Below, in pieces: positions 1 to 7,931 of a stretch of 33,893 nucleotides of DNA. Source of the DNA: Gemmatimonadota bacterium. GTDB lineage: Bacteria > Gemmatimonadota > Gemmatimonadetes > Gemmatimonadales > GWC2-71-9. Position numbers and translations under genes: made by a program. Every line of letters begins with the position of its first letter. The stretch's first letter is position 1. Under the pieces are notes generated by a model. The model was not told where the DNA came from. It saw nothing but the letters and a program-made list of their open reading frames with translations, and did not search any database. The DNA lies in NCBI GenBank assembly GCA_016209985.1, contig JACQVB010000158.1:1-33893 (forward strand), in the 5' to 3' direction.

Positions 1-1101
1 ACGGCCGGCCTTTCGCGCCGCATTCTCCGTCAGGCCTACTCGGCCCAGCTCGGGATCGGTGTAGAGGGCGTAGGGCACCAGGCGGCCGGTAGTAGACCGT
101 TTGTCGGCGTCGAACAGGTTGTGGAACACGATCTGGAAGTCGTTGTAGCTGATGTGGGTAAACGCCGGACCGCCGTTCACATCTCCCAAGGCGTAGACCC
201 CGGGCACGTTCGTCTCCAGATACTCGTTGACCTTGATCCACCCGCGTTCGGTGTGGATGCCCGCGGCCTCCAGGCCGAGGTCCTCGGTGTTGGCCTTGCG
301 GCCCGCGGCCAGCAGCAGGTGTGATGCCGCAGTGGTACGGCGATCGCCACCTCCTCGAGGCTCGATGTGCGCTGTCAAACCACGGCCCTGGCGTTCGACT
401 TTGGTTACTCCGGCTCCAGTCAGAAAGGTGATCCCCTCCGATTCGAGTGCCTGCCGCAGCGCCAGCGCGACGTCATCGTCTTCCTGGGGCACGATCTGAT
501 CGGCGGTCTCTACCACCGTGACCCGGCTTCCGAAGCGGCGGAACATCTGCCCGAACTCGAGACCGATGTAGCTGCCGCCAACCACCAGCAAGTGCTCGGG
601 CACCTCGGTCAGGTCCATGATATTTCGGTTGGTGAGGTAGGGAACGGTGTCGAGTCCCTCGATCGGCAGCCGCAGGGGGTCACTGCCGGTGTTGATGAAG
701 ATGTAGCGCGCGGCGAGCACCTCGCCGTCGACGGCGATGGTGCGCGGCGCCGTGAAGCGGGCCGTCCCTCGCAGCACGGTGATGTTGGGCCGTTTGGCCG
801 CGTGTCCTTCCTGTCCCTTCCGCCAGCCGAGGACGATTTCGTTCTTGTGCGCGACCACGGCACCCAAATCGACCGATACCGCCCCGGCATGGACACCGAA
901 ATCCGCAGCCCGGCGGGCATAATGGGCAATCTGCGCGCTGGCGAGCATGGTCTTGGTCGGCGTGCATCCGTAATTGATGCACGATCCACCCATGTGGTCC
1001 CGCTCGATCAGCGCGACGGACCATCCCCGGTCCGCCAGGTTGTGCGACAGGGGATTGCCGGCCTGTCCCGACCCGATCACGATCGCGTCAAAGTTCCTCA
1101 T
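1..1101 (-). CDS. MerA-like FAD/NAD(P) disulfide oxidoreductase (3' end outside window)
   Basis: Class I pyridine-nucleotide disulfide oxidoreductase, expected to move electrons from NAD(P)H through FAD to a redox-active disulfide. The 367 visible residues are open to the window edge, so the C-terminal dimerisation domain is cut. Seen: an FAD Rossmann motif near residue 8 (VIGSGQAG), the active-site motif GGSCINYGC with C41 and C46, a second nucleotide-binding motif (VVGGSYIGLEFG), and the FAD-binding motif ALGDVNGG. The ATG at 1101 places the Rossmann motif right at the N-terminus, so no HMA metal-binding domain precedes it. Family members are often labelled mercuric reductase, but dihydrolipoamide dehydrogenase-like or other thiol reductase roles are equally possible because the C-terminal cysteine pair of true MerA cannot be inspected. 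It lies on the same strand as the AhpD-like and DsbA-like genes, which suggests a thiol-redox set. Confidence 0.88.
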   Translation of the reverse strand, partial: MRNFDAIVIGSGQAGNPLSHNLADRGWSVALIERDHMGGSCINYGCTPTKTMLASAQIAHYARRAADFGVHAGAVSVDLGAVVAHKNEIVLGWRKGQEGHAAKRPNITVLRGTARFTAPRTIAVDGEVLAARYIFINTGSDPLRLPIEGLDTVPYLTNRNIMDLTEVPEHLLVVGGSYIGLEFGQMFRRFGSRVTVVETADQIVPQEDDDVALALRQALESEGITFLTGAGVTKVERQGRGLTAHIEPRGGGDRRTTAASHLLLAAGRKANTEDLGLEAAGIHTERGWIKVNEYLETNVPGVYALGDVNGGPAFTHISYNDFQIVFHNLFDADKRSTTGRLVPYALYTDPELGRVGLTENAARKAGR

Positions 1102-1151
1102 CGGTTCACCGCTGGTTCGCGTGGTCGGTCTGATCGACGAACCCCAATAGC

Positions 1152-1727
1152 TTAGCGGCCCGGTGTCGCCGAGGCCTCCGCCGGCTCCCAGGCGAATCCC
1201 TTGAACTGCTCGTCAAGCGGGGTTGCGGCGATGTGGTTCACGTAATTGCTCAGGGTTTTCATCGCCACCGCGAGAAGAACCTCGAAGACCTGCGCCTGCT
1301 GGTAGCCCGCGTCGAAAAACCCCTGGAGAGTGTCGTCACTCACGCGGCCGCGCTGTTCCACCACCGCCGTCACAAAGGTCCGGAGCGCCTCCAGTCGGGA
1401 GTCAGCCAGGGCTCGACCCTGACGTACGGCATCGATCTGGTCCTGCGCCATTCCCGTCATCCGGAGGCCCGCGGAATGGGCGGCAACGCAATACTGGCAT
1501 CCGTTCGCGACGCTGACTGCCGTCAGCAAGAGCTGCTGCTCCGGCGGGCGAAAGGAGGTCTGCTCCAAGAAGCGGCCCAACGCCAGGTACGCTTCCGCTG
1601 CCGCGGGAGCCGCCGCCAATTCGCCGAGGAGGTTGGGTAGAAACCCGAACTTCTGTTTCGCGGCGCGAAGCGCCGGTTTCACGGCCTCCGGTGCCGACTC
1701 TAGCGTGTGGATGGTGAACTCTGCCAT
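1152..1727 (-). CDS. Carboxymuconolactone decarboxylase / AhpD-like protein
   Basis: 191-residue all-helical protein of the carboxymuconolactone decarboxylase (AhpD) family. Seen: the family signature CQYC followed by AAH, giving C77, C80 and H84, plus E63 in the preceding PPEQ turn, which matches the proton-relay and disulfide residues of AhpD peroxidases. The ATG at 1727 is chosen because GAAGGAG sits a few bases upstream; a longer reading frame without a ribosome binding site extends to 1910. AhpD-type proteins act as thiol-dependent (hydro)peroxidases or as adaptors handing electrons from a lipoyl/flavoprotein donor. The MerA-like flavoprotein 50 bases downstream could be that donor (inference). 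The N-terminal motif KFGFLPNL is typical of the alkylhydroperoxidase-like subgroup. Confidence 0.9.
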   Translation of the reverse strand: MAEFTIHTLESAPEAVKPALRAAKQKFGFLPNLLGELAAAPAAAEAYLALGRFLEQTSFRPPEQQLLLTAVSVANGCQYCVAAHSAGLRMTGMAQDQIDAVRQGRALADSRLEALRTFVTAVVEQRGRVSDDTLQGFFDAGYQQAQVFEVLLAVAMKTLSNYVNHIAATPLDEQFKGFAWEPAEASATPGR

Positions 1728-1906
1728 TATCTGCTCCTTCGGATGGATAACTGCAAATGGATTTTGATATTGACACAACGGCAAGCACCGACGGCCTCCA
1801 AAAGTTCCGCGACGCTGATCCTTGGGAAATGCTCCGTCTTGGAACTCTGCTCCTGAGCCGACCGCTCGCCGCAGTCGACCATCCTCCGGTTGCACTGGGG
1901 AACGAG
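1728..1906 (-). promoter_or_regulatory. Intergenic leader of the AhpD-like gene, probable promoter
   Basis: 179-base gap between the DsbA-like and AhpD-like genes. Around 1741-1790 it is clearly richer in A/T than the surroundings. On the minus strand it carries loose sigma-70-like elements (TTGTGT, then about 16 bases to a GTTAT-like box) ahead of the GAAGGAG ribosome binding site. It probably holds the promoter of the AhpD-like gene; the exact boxes are uncertain. No coding sequence is recognised here. Confidence 0.3.
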
Positions 1907-2554
1907 TCACCGTCTGGACGGCGACCGGGCAGCATCATTGCCCGTAGCAGTCTGGAGCAGCTCGCGAAACGGGGCCAGGGGGAGGGCGCCCTCGATACGC
2001 CGCGTGCGATTGAGGTAGAACGTGGGCGTCCCGCGCACGCGGTACTCACGCGCCAACTTGTCGTGCAGCCGCACCCGGGCCCGAGCCTCGGGTCCGCGGA
2101 AGCACGCCGCGAACCCTGCCGTATCCAGGGCCATGGCTGCGGCGTATCCGATCAACACGGAGTCCGGCCGGCGACCCCTGGACCACTCCCGCTGTCCGGC
2201 GAACAAACGATCGTGCATGGCAGGGAACGCGCCCTGCTCGCCAGCGCACTCCGCCGCGACGGCTGCCTCTCGCGAATGGGGGAACGCCCCGCTCACGTAG
2301 GGGATCGTCTTCCAGCGGACCCGCCCGGGACTCACGAACTCGGCCGTAAGGGTGGGAAGCACCTCCGCCGCGAAACGCGCACACTCCGGACAGCCGAAAT
2401 CCAGAAACTCCGCGACTTCAATTGCCGCCTGGGCAGCGGGGCTATCATGGCCGACGCCGTCGAGGGACGGGTAGGATTGCCGCCAGGATACGGGGAAGGC
2501 CAGCCACAGGATCGACCATTGGACGATCCACCATCCGCCGGCGTGCGCGATCAT
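1907..2554 (-). CDS. DsbA-like thioredoxin-fold protein
   Basis: 215 residues with a hydrophobic N-terminal segment (about residues 7-22, signal or anchor), then a thioredoxin/DsbA fold of the DSBA-like thioredoxin_4 type. Seen: active-site C55-P-E-C58 in the context DFGCPECARF, and the cis-proline loop RGTPTFYLN with T176-P177. It is expected to work in the periplasm as a disulfide oxidoreductase. The CPEC dipeptide is not the classic DsbA CPHC, so the redox potential and direction cannot be read from sequence. The start ATG is 6 bases after the stop of the upstream barrel gene, indicating co-transcription. The ribosome binding site is weak, so coupling to the upstream gene is likely. Confidence 0.85.
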   Translation of the reverse strand: MIAHAGGWWIVQWSILWLAFPVSWRQSYPSLDGVGHDSPAAQAAIEVAEFLDFGCPECARFAAEVLPTLTAEFVSPGRVRWKTIPYVSGAFPHSREAAVAAECAGEQGAFPAMHDRLFAGQREWSRGRRPDSVLIGYAAAMALDTAGFAACFRGPEARARVRLHDKLAREYRVRGTPTFYLNRTRRIEGALPLAPFRELLQTATGNDAARSPSRR

Positions 2555-2560
2555 GCCTTG

Positions 2561-3475
2561 CTAACGCCCCCACGACAACCGGTAGCCCAGGCTGACCCCG
2601 GCTCCCGTGGGAAGGTTACGGCCGACGACGGGAATGGCCGCCGTCGCCTCGAGATCCCCCGGCCCGAACCGCCCGCCGAGTGTGGGGGCCAACTGAAATA
2701 AGCGTCGCCGCGCGGTTGTCAGTTGCAGGCCGAAGAGCGTAGGCGCCGACCCGACCAGAACGTCCGACGCCAATTCCCAATGGAGCCCGCCCGCCGTGCC
2801 ACCCAGCGCGGCGTGTCCGAAGACTTCACGACCCGGTTGCCGTCCCACGGTCGTATTCTCCCCGCGCCACCGATGGCCGACCCAGCCGAGCAGGTACAGC
2901 GGCGAAAAGGCGTGCCCGGTCTCGACGCTTACCTCCCAGTCACGCTGGCCTTCGGTGAGCGGGATGATGGTCGCGTCGAGGGGAAACGCGGTGCCGGGCA
3001 CCTTCGCGCCCACCCGGACGGCGAGCGGAATGGCTGGGGCCCCGAAAAGGGCTGGTCCCACTCGGAGGGCGGCGCGCAGGTCCCCGATCCCGGTGCGCGA
3101 CGTGTCTACCCTGACATCGCGATAGCCCGCGACGTGAAGCGGGACCTGGAACCAGGCGTCCAGCCCCCGGATCAGGCCCACACCGGTCGTCAGATACATC
3201 GAGGTGATGCCCACGGTTCCGTCCGCCGGAAACGGCAGGCGATCCCCCGCGGCGTCGAAGTGCCGCGCCGATCGTTGACGGAACACCGAGAACTGCAACC
3301 AGCCTGATCCCGGCGCCGTGGTTCCCAGCGATCCGCCGCGGAGCGACGGGGACGAATGGGGGGCGCTGCAGAGCGCCTGGGGCAGCGCGGTCGGGGGCAG
3401 CGCCAAGTGTACGACGGCGGCGAGCGTGCCCGCGAGGGCGCCGAACACCTCAGGGTTTTGGCGTCTTGGCGGCAT
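2561..3475 (-). CDS. Putative outer-membrane beta-barrel protein
   Basis: 304 residues. The N-terminus has a long hydrophobic stretch (about residues 11-35) consistent with a signal peptide. The remainder is built of alternating hydrophobic/polar segments with glycine and aromatic residues, such as GITSMYLTTGVGLIRGLD, IGDLRAALRVGP and the terminal GVSLGYRLSW. This is the pattern of a small transporter-like outer-membrane barrel, and a terminal aromatic lies close to the C-terminus. I cannot name a specific family. The ATG at 3475 is supported by AGGGG about eight bases upstream and by the signal peptide; the frame continues upstream, but that part only shadows the DUF3179 gene. It sits 11 bases after the DUF3179 lipoprotein gene and 6 bases before the DsbA-like gene, making a three-gene minus-strand unit. 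Confidence 0.7.
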   Translation of the reverse strand: MPPRRQNPEVFGALAGTLAAVVHLALPPTALPQALCSAPHSSPSLRGGSLGTTAPGSGWLQFSVFRQRSARHFDAAGDRLPFPADGTVGITSMYLTTGVGLIRGLDAWFQVPLHVAGYRDVRVDTSRTGIGDLRAALRVGPALFGAPAIPLAVRVGAKVPGTAFPLDATIIPLTEGQRDWEVSVETGHAFSPLYLLGWVGHRWRGENTTVGRQPGREVFGHAALGGTAGGLHWELASDVLVGSAPTLFGLQLTTARRRLFQLAPTLGGRFGPGDLEATAAIPVVGRNLPTGAGVSLGYRLSWGR

Positions 3476-3486
3476 CTCGGGATCCC

Positions 3487-4653
3487 CTAGGTGCGCAGGC
3501 GAGTGTCGGGATGGAAAATGGACCAGGCGAACCAGAAGAGGGTGTAGGCATCGGCCACGGGGCGTAGGCGTCGCCCTTGGAGCGGCCCGGATACGGCGCG
3601 ACCCGCGAGATCCCAGGACGAACCGGTCTCGGCGTCCACCAGCAGTGCGCTCGGTGGATCGGGCACGGAGAAGGTGAGCGTCCGGTCGTCCAGCCGCCGG
3701 TCGAAAGCCCAGGCGGACCGGTGTACCGCGCCGTAGGTCACGACGATCGGGCGGTCGTTGAGCGTGTCGTTGAGTGCGACGGTAAGCCCGCGGAGGCGAA
3801 GGGCCTCCAACGGGTAGGCCGCGCTCACGGCCCCATCCTGGACGCCGAGCACCAGCTCCTTGGGTTCGCGGGCCCCGCTGTAGGGCGACCCGGGGAAGAG
3901 GCGGAATTCGTTGTTGGGCTGAGCGTAATCGCCGTAGGGATACTCTCCGTAGGGGCGGTTGTGCCCGGTGCTGGTGCTCACCGTCGTCGTCTGCGGGTGC
4001 CAGGCGCGCCATTGGCCCCAGGTTGTCTCCACCACCGGCACCCGCTTCAGCTCGGTTCCGCGGGCGGGACCGCATTGGGCGCCCAGCAGGAGTTGGTTCC
4101 ACAGGCTATTGGTCTCACGGTCGAACAGTATCATGTTGTTCTCGAACAGGAGACCGGATATGCCGAAGCTCCGCGGCGGGCCGTCGATTCGCGGGTCGAA
4201 GGCCAGACCCGAGCCCGTCAACGGGCAGTACGTGACCAACACCGGTGTCCCGCCCAGCGTATCGTTGACTGCTTCGTGCCACCACAACACGATCAGAGGA
4301 TACGCGCGGGCTGTTCCGTCGACTTCAAACCCGAGCACGCGATCCTCGTCCCGAAGGAACGTCGCGGCCGCCGCCTCTACCACGTGGGGCCGGTTCAGTG
4401 CCGGGATCCCATCTTTTCCCGGCCCGCCGTCAAACACGTTTTTCGACTGGGGAGAGCAGTCCAGCACCGGAGGCGCACCAGGGGTGGGCTGGGGCTGGAG
4501 AGCCACATCCGCGCCTCGGTCGGAGCAGGCGGCGCCGAAGATCAGCGATAGAGCGAGTGGCAACCAGCGCCGCGCCGTGCGCGTGCATCCCACGACGTCA
4601 TTGGTGGCAGCCGCCTTCGCCACGACCAGCCGGTCCGCGTTGAGGTTGCTCAT
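3487..4653 (-). CDS. DUF3179 domain lipoprotein
   Basis: 388 residues. The N-terminal region has basic residues, then LPLALSLIFGAAC, which fits a lipoprotein signal with C43 as the lipidated cysteine. The rest is a DUF3179 domain: GGPGKDGIPAL near residue 76, ARAYPL, VNDTLGGTPVLVTYCPLTGSG around residue 143, ILFDRETNSLWNQ, RPYGEYPYGDY, and the C-terminal FWFAWSIFHPDT. DUF3179 is a family of unknown function that databases label (seleno)protein because some members carry selenocysteine at the first position of the C-P-L-C motif. Here the motif reads C143-P-L-T, so the second cysteine is lost, unlike the paralogue at 6801. The true start could be an internal codon, because the segment before residue 27 is long for a signal peptide. 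It is first in the minus-strand unit with the barrel and DsbA-like genes. Confidence 0.9.
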   Translation of the reverse strand: MSNLNADRLVVAKAAATNDVVGCTRTARRWLPLALSLIFGAACSDRGADVALQPQPTPGAPPVLDCSPQSKNVFDGGPGKDGIPALNRPHVVEAAAATFLRDEDRVLGFEVDGTARAYPLIVLWWHEAVNDTLGGTPVLVTYCPLTGSGLAFDPRIDGPPRSFGISGLLFENNMILFDRETNSLWNQLLLGAQCGPARGTELKRVPVVETTWGQWRAWHPQTTTVSTSTGHNRPYGEYPYGDYAQPNNEFRLFPGSPYSGAREPKELVLGVQDGAVSAAYPLEALRLRGLTVALNDTLNDRPIVVTYGAVHRSAWAFDRRLDDRTLTFSVPDPPSALLVDAETGSSWDLAGRAVSGPLQGRRLRPVADAYTLFWFAWSIFHPDTRLRT

Positions 4654-4683
4654 CCGTCTCCCATTTTCTTCCAGCTTGGCGTA

Positions 4684-4743
4684 GTAACTGCGACCTGGTC
4701 TGGTAACTACGACAATTCCCGACCACAGGCGAAAGTTCCCGAC
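4684..4743. repeat. Two pairs of short direct repeats in a divergent promoter region
   Basis: Between the divergent DUF3179 and patatin genes, GTAACT(G/A)CGAC occurs at 4684-4694 and 4703-4713 (19-base period), and TTCCCGAC occurs at 4716-4723 and 4736-4743 (20-base period). Repeats spaced by about two helical turns in a divergent promoter are the usual arrangement for operator half-sites, but no regulator is identified. The rest of the 174-base gap shows nothing recognisable. Confidence 0.35.
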
Positions 4744-4827
4744 TTGGTCCCGCGTTTTCGAACCCTGTTCGCGTGGCGTTTAGGGTCGGGGAACCAATCC
4801 AGTGCTGCCCGTCTTCTTTGCGTTGTC

Positions 4828-5703
4828 ATGCACACGAGTCCAGTGAACCGGTCCGGCACCGCGTTCGTGTTCGCCGGGGGTGGCAGCCTCGGCGCCGTTG
4901 AAGTCGGCATGCTGAGGGCGCTCGCAGCCGCCGGGGTGGTGGCGGACTTCGTGGTCGGCTCCTCGGTTGGCGCGATCAACGCTGCTTGCTACGCGACCGA
5001 CCCCACCGCTGACGGGGTCGCCCGCCTCGAACGGATCTGGCGCCGGGTTCGCAGCGGGGACGTCTTTCCCCTATCGGCCATCGCCGGCGTGATCCGGCTG
5101 GTGTCCGGTCGCGACCACTTGGTCAGTCCCGCCAGGTTGCGTCGGCTGCTCGAGCGGGAGCTCCCTTTTGCACGGCTCGAGCAGGGCCGCATTCCGTGTC
5201 ACGTGATTGCCACGGATGTCCTGGCAGGCACGGCTGTGCGCCTGTCTTCCGGGCCGGCGGTCGATGCACTCCTTGCGACCACCGCGATTCCCGGTGTATT
5301 CCCTCCCGTTTGCATAGGCTCTCGAACTCTGGTGGATGGAGCGGTGGCCAGCGGGACGCCGGTCGCAACGGCGGTGGCGTTGGGGGCGGCACGCGTCGTG
5401 GTTCTGAGTTCCGGTTTTCCCTGCGCGCTGGCGCGGCCGCCGGGCGGCGTCGTCGCCCTCGGACTGCACGCCCTCAACATTCTGATCGTGAATCAGCTGG
5501 TGGCTGATTTGGAGCGTGTCGGCGGTGGAGCGGAGATCGCCGTCGTGCCGCCGCTCTGCCCGCTGTCGGTCTCGGCCTACGACTTTTCGCACAGCGGGGA
5601 GCTGATCGACCGGGCCGCGGCCGCAACCGCGGACTGGCTGCGGCAAGATGGCCTCCGCCGGCGCGAGATCCCGGACGCGCTTCGTCCCCACCGGCATGTC
5701 TGA
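4828..5703 (+). CDS. Patatin-like phospholipase family protein
   Basis: 291-residue patatin domain, a serine hydrolase with a Ser-Asp dyad acting on lipid esters. Seen: the glycine-rich oxyanion loop AGGGSLGA (residues 16-23), the nucleophile elbow G44-S-S46-V-G48, and the catalytic D170-G motif (LVDGAV), in the usual order and spacing. It has no signal peptide or membrane helix, so it is probably cytoplasmic or membrane-peripheral, like the RssA/YchK group of about 300 residues. The ATG at 4828 places the oxyanion loop about 16 residues in, as in homologues; an upstream in-frame ATG at 4744 would add an unconserved extension over the repeats. It is followed 31 bases later by the NrtS-epimerase fusion gene. 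Confidence 0.92.
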   Translation: MHTSPVNRSGTAFVFAGGGSLGAVEVGMLRALAAAGVVADFVVGSSVGAINAACYATDPTADGVARLERIWRRVRSGDVFPLSAIAGVIRLVSGRDHLVSPARLRRLLERELPFARLEQGRIPCHVIATDVLAGTAVRLSSGPAVDALLATTAIPGVFPPVCIGSRTLVDGAVASGTPVATAVALGAARVVVLSSGFPCALARPPGGVVALGLHALNILIVNQLVADLERVGGGAEIAVVPPLCPLSVSAYDFSHSGELIDRAAAATADWLRQDGLRRREIPDALRPHRHV

Positions 5704-5734
5704 GCGGTGGGGCATCGACCGAAGGATGGTTCCC

Positions 5735-6706
5735 ATGTCTCCGATTGTAAGCCGCGCAGTACGTGTCGCTCTGGTTGTAGGCACGATCCTGGTGGCGATC
5801 AACCAGGGACCGGCACTCTTCGGCGGTCATGTGAGCCTGACGTTGGCGGTTCGGATGGCGCTCACGTACGCCGTGCCTTTCTTCGTCTCACTTTACGCCG
5901 CCTCGCGGACCCAAGGGGATCGCCGTCTCGCCGAGCCGATCCGATCCACGCCTCCCGCCCTGACCATTGCCGGGAGATCACGGAGAGGTCGAACCTCGCA
6001 GTACGTCACCGCCGAGCAGATGATCGAGGTCGACCGGGCCATGGTCGAGGACTATCGCATCGAGCTGCTCCAGATGATGGAAAACGCCGGGCGGGGTCTC
6101 GCACAGCTAGCGCGTGACCGGTTCCTCGACGGCAGTGCTGACCGGAAGACCGTCATCGTGCTGGCTGGGGGCGGGAATAACGGCGGCGGAGCACTCACCG
6201 CCGGCCGGCACCTGCACAACTGGGGGGCCGAGGTGCGCGTGTTCCTTGCGACGCCGCCCGACGCGTTGACCGGCGTTCCGGCCCACCAGCTCGAGATTCT
6301 CAAGCGCATGGGGCTCTCCATTGCCCAGGCGATCCCCGCCTCGGGGCACCCACGCCCGGACGTCATCCTCGACGGGTTGATCGGATATCGGCTTTCCGGG
6401 GCGCCGCGGGGATCTGCCGCCGAGCTGATTCGCTGGGCCAACGCGCAGGACGCGCCTATTCTGGCGCTCGACGTCCCGTCGGGAGTGGATCCCACGAGCG
6501 GGGCCGTCTTTGATCCCGTCATCCGGGCGGCGGCGACGCTGACCCTCGCGCTGCCGAAGACCGGACTCAAGCTGCCCTCCGCGAGGGCGAACGTGGGGGA
6601 TCTGTATCTGGCCGACATCGGCGTGCCACCGGGTCTGTATGCGCGGTTGGGGATGATTCCGCCACGCGCGCTATTCGCTGAACGTGAGATTGTCCCGCTG
6701 CGGTGA
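5735..6706 (+). CDS. Fusion: NrtS-like membrane domain + NAD(P)H-hydrate epimerase-like domain
   Basis: 323 residues in one uninterrupted frame. Residues 1-60 contain two membrane helices with the pattern RAVRVALVVGTILVAINQG and ALTYAVPFFVSLYAA, resembling the small nitrate/nitrite transporter NrtS. After a basic linker (about 60-90), residues 91-323 form a YjeF N-terminal domain: VTAEQMIEVDR, MMENAGR, the phosphate loop GGGNNGG (145-151), ILDGLIGYRLSG and LDVPSGVDPTSG (245-256). This domain normally epimerises damaged NAD(P)HX. The loop ends in G where most epimerases have D (canonical NNGGDG), so activity may be altered. The start is chosen because GAAGGA lies 8 bases before the ATG at 5735. 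NrtS is normally a stand-alone protein of roughly 70 residues, so this tether of a nucleotide-repair domain to the membrane is unusual. Confidence 0.85.
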   Translation: MSPIVSRAVRVALVVGTILVAINQGPALFGGHVSLTLAVRMALTYAVPFFVSLYAASRTQGDRRLAEPIRSTPPALTIAGRSRRGRTSQYVTAEQMIEVDRAMVEDYRIELLQMMENAGRGLAQLARDRFLDGSADRKTVIVLAGGGNNGGGALTAGRHLHNWGAEVRVFLATPPDALTGVPAHQLEILKRMGLSIAQAIPASGHPRPDVILDGLIGYRLSGAPRGSAAELIRWANAQDAPILALDVPSGVDPTSGAVFDPVIRAAATLTLALPKTGLKLPSARANVGDLYLADIGVPPGLYARLGMIPPRALFAEREIVPLR

Positions 6707-6800
6707 AGCATCGTTGGCCGCGGAGGGGTACGCTGTGTCGTGACTCCACCAGCCGCGGGTACGGATGGGAGACGGCAGCCATGATTCTGGAGCACGTGGA

Positions 6801-7931
6801 ATGATCGCAACCTGGGCGGCGGTCACGATCACCCTGGTCGGGGCGGCGACGGTCCAATCTGTCCTGCCGCAGCACGCCGCCAGCGCGCCGGTCGAATGGC
6901 GGACCGACTTCTCGCGCCATACGGTGGCGCTGGCGGAGATTATTCCCGGCGGGCCGCCTAAGGACGGCATTCCGGCCATCGATCGGCCGCGTTTCGAGTC
7001 GGTGAAGGCGGCCGACCGCTGGCTCACCGACCGCGAGCCGGTCCTCGTGGTCGAACGCGGCGATCTGGCGCGCGCCTATCCGCTGCAGATCCTGCTCTGG
7101 CACGAGATCGTCAACGATCAGATCGGTGATCTCCCCGTCGCCGTGACCTATTGCCCCTTGTGCAACACCGCGATCGCGTTCGACCGCCGCCATCGGAATC
7201 TGGTGCTGGACTTCGGGACCACCGGCCGGCTGCGCCATTCCGATCTGGTGATGTACGATCGGCAAACCGAGAGCTGGTGGCAGCAGGCCACTGGTGAAGC
7301 GATTGTTGGCGAGTTCGCCGGCGACACGCTGCGCTGGGTCGGCGCGCAGATGGTGAGCTGGGTCGAGTTCAGGAAGTCCCATCCCGACGGCCAAGTGCTT
7401 TCGCGTGAAACCGGATTCGATCGTCCCTACGGCACGACGCCATACACCCGGTATGATGCACCGGGCGGCTCTCCCCTCGCCGGATTCTTCCGGTCCAAGC
7501 CGGATGCGCGACTGCCGGCGATGGAGCGGGTAGCGGCGGTACGGCTGGGCGATGAATCGGTGGCGTACCCGTTCACCGCGCTGCGGGAGCACCGCGTGGT
7601 CAACGATCGCGCGGCCGATCGACCCGTCGTGGTGTTCTGGGCGCCCGGCATGGCCAGTGCCGTCGACGCCGCGCGCATTGCCAGCGGGCGGGACGTCGGC
7701 TCGACCGGAGTGTTTGATCGCCGGCTGGACGGACGTACGCTCACCTTCGAGCCCGGCCCGGGCGACTCTTTCCGCGATCGCGAAACCGGCAGCACGTGGA
7801 GCCTGCGCGGGCGGGCCTTGGCGGGACCGTTGCGGGGCGCTCACCTGAGCCCCATAGCCGCCGGCGATTATTTCTGGTTCGCCTGGGCGGCGTTCAGGCC
7901 TGACACACGCATCTGGTCGAGGAAACGGTGA
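6801..7931 (+). CDS. DUF3179 domain protein, exported
   Basis: 376 residues, starting with a short hydrophobic signal-like segment (residues 1-20), then a full DUF3179 domain: GGPPKDGIPAI (50-60), ARAYPLQILLWHEIVND, VTYCPLCNTAIAFD with C118-P-L-C121, VMYDRQTESWWQQ, RPYGTTPY and FWFAWAAFRPDT. Unlike the first copy at 3487-4653, both cysteines of the CxxC motif are present; in some relatives the first is selenocysteine. The function of the family is not established; the conserved redox-type motif suggests extracytoplasmic thiol chemistry (inference). The ATG at 6801 is preceded by CTGGAG at a suitable distance; an upstream in-frame ATG at 6765 is less likely because it breaks the signal peptide. 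The stop overlaps a GTG that begins a decayed third copy. Confidence 0.9.
   Translation: MIATWAAVTITLVGAATVQSVLPQHAASAPVEWRTDFSRHTVALAEIIPGGPPKDGIPAIDRPRFESVKAADRWLTDREPVLVVERGDLARAYPLQILLWHEIVNDQIGDLPVAVTYCPLCNTAIAFDRRHRNLVLDFGTTGRLRHSDLVMYDRQTESWWQQATGEAIVGEFAGDTLRWVGAQMVSWVEFRKSHPDGQVLSRETGFDRPYGTTPYTRYDAPGGSPLAGFFRSKPDARLPAMERVAAVRLGDESVAYPFTALREHRVVNDRAADRPVVVFWAPGMASAVDAARIASGRDVGSTGVFDRRLDGRTLTFEPGPGDSFRDRETGSTWSLRGRALAGPLRGAHLSPIAAGDYFWFAWAAFRPDTRIWSRKR

Noticed and set aside
367-1155. Plus-strand frame of 262 residues opposite the first gene
   Set aside because: It is the complement of the conserved flavoprotein active-site and FAD-binding region on the minus strand.
3476-4102. N-terminal extension of the outer-membrane barrel frame up to 4102
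   Set aside because: The extension overlaps the DUF3179 gene in another frame and is Arg/Pro-rich; the ATG at 3475 has a ribosome binding site and a signal peptide.
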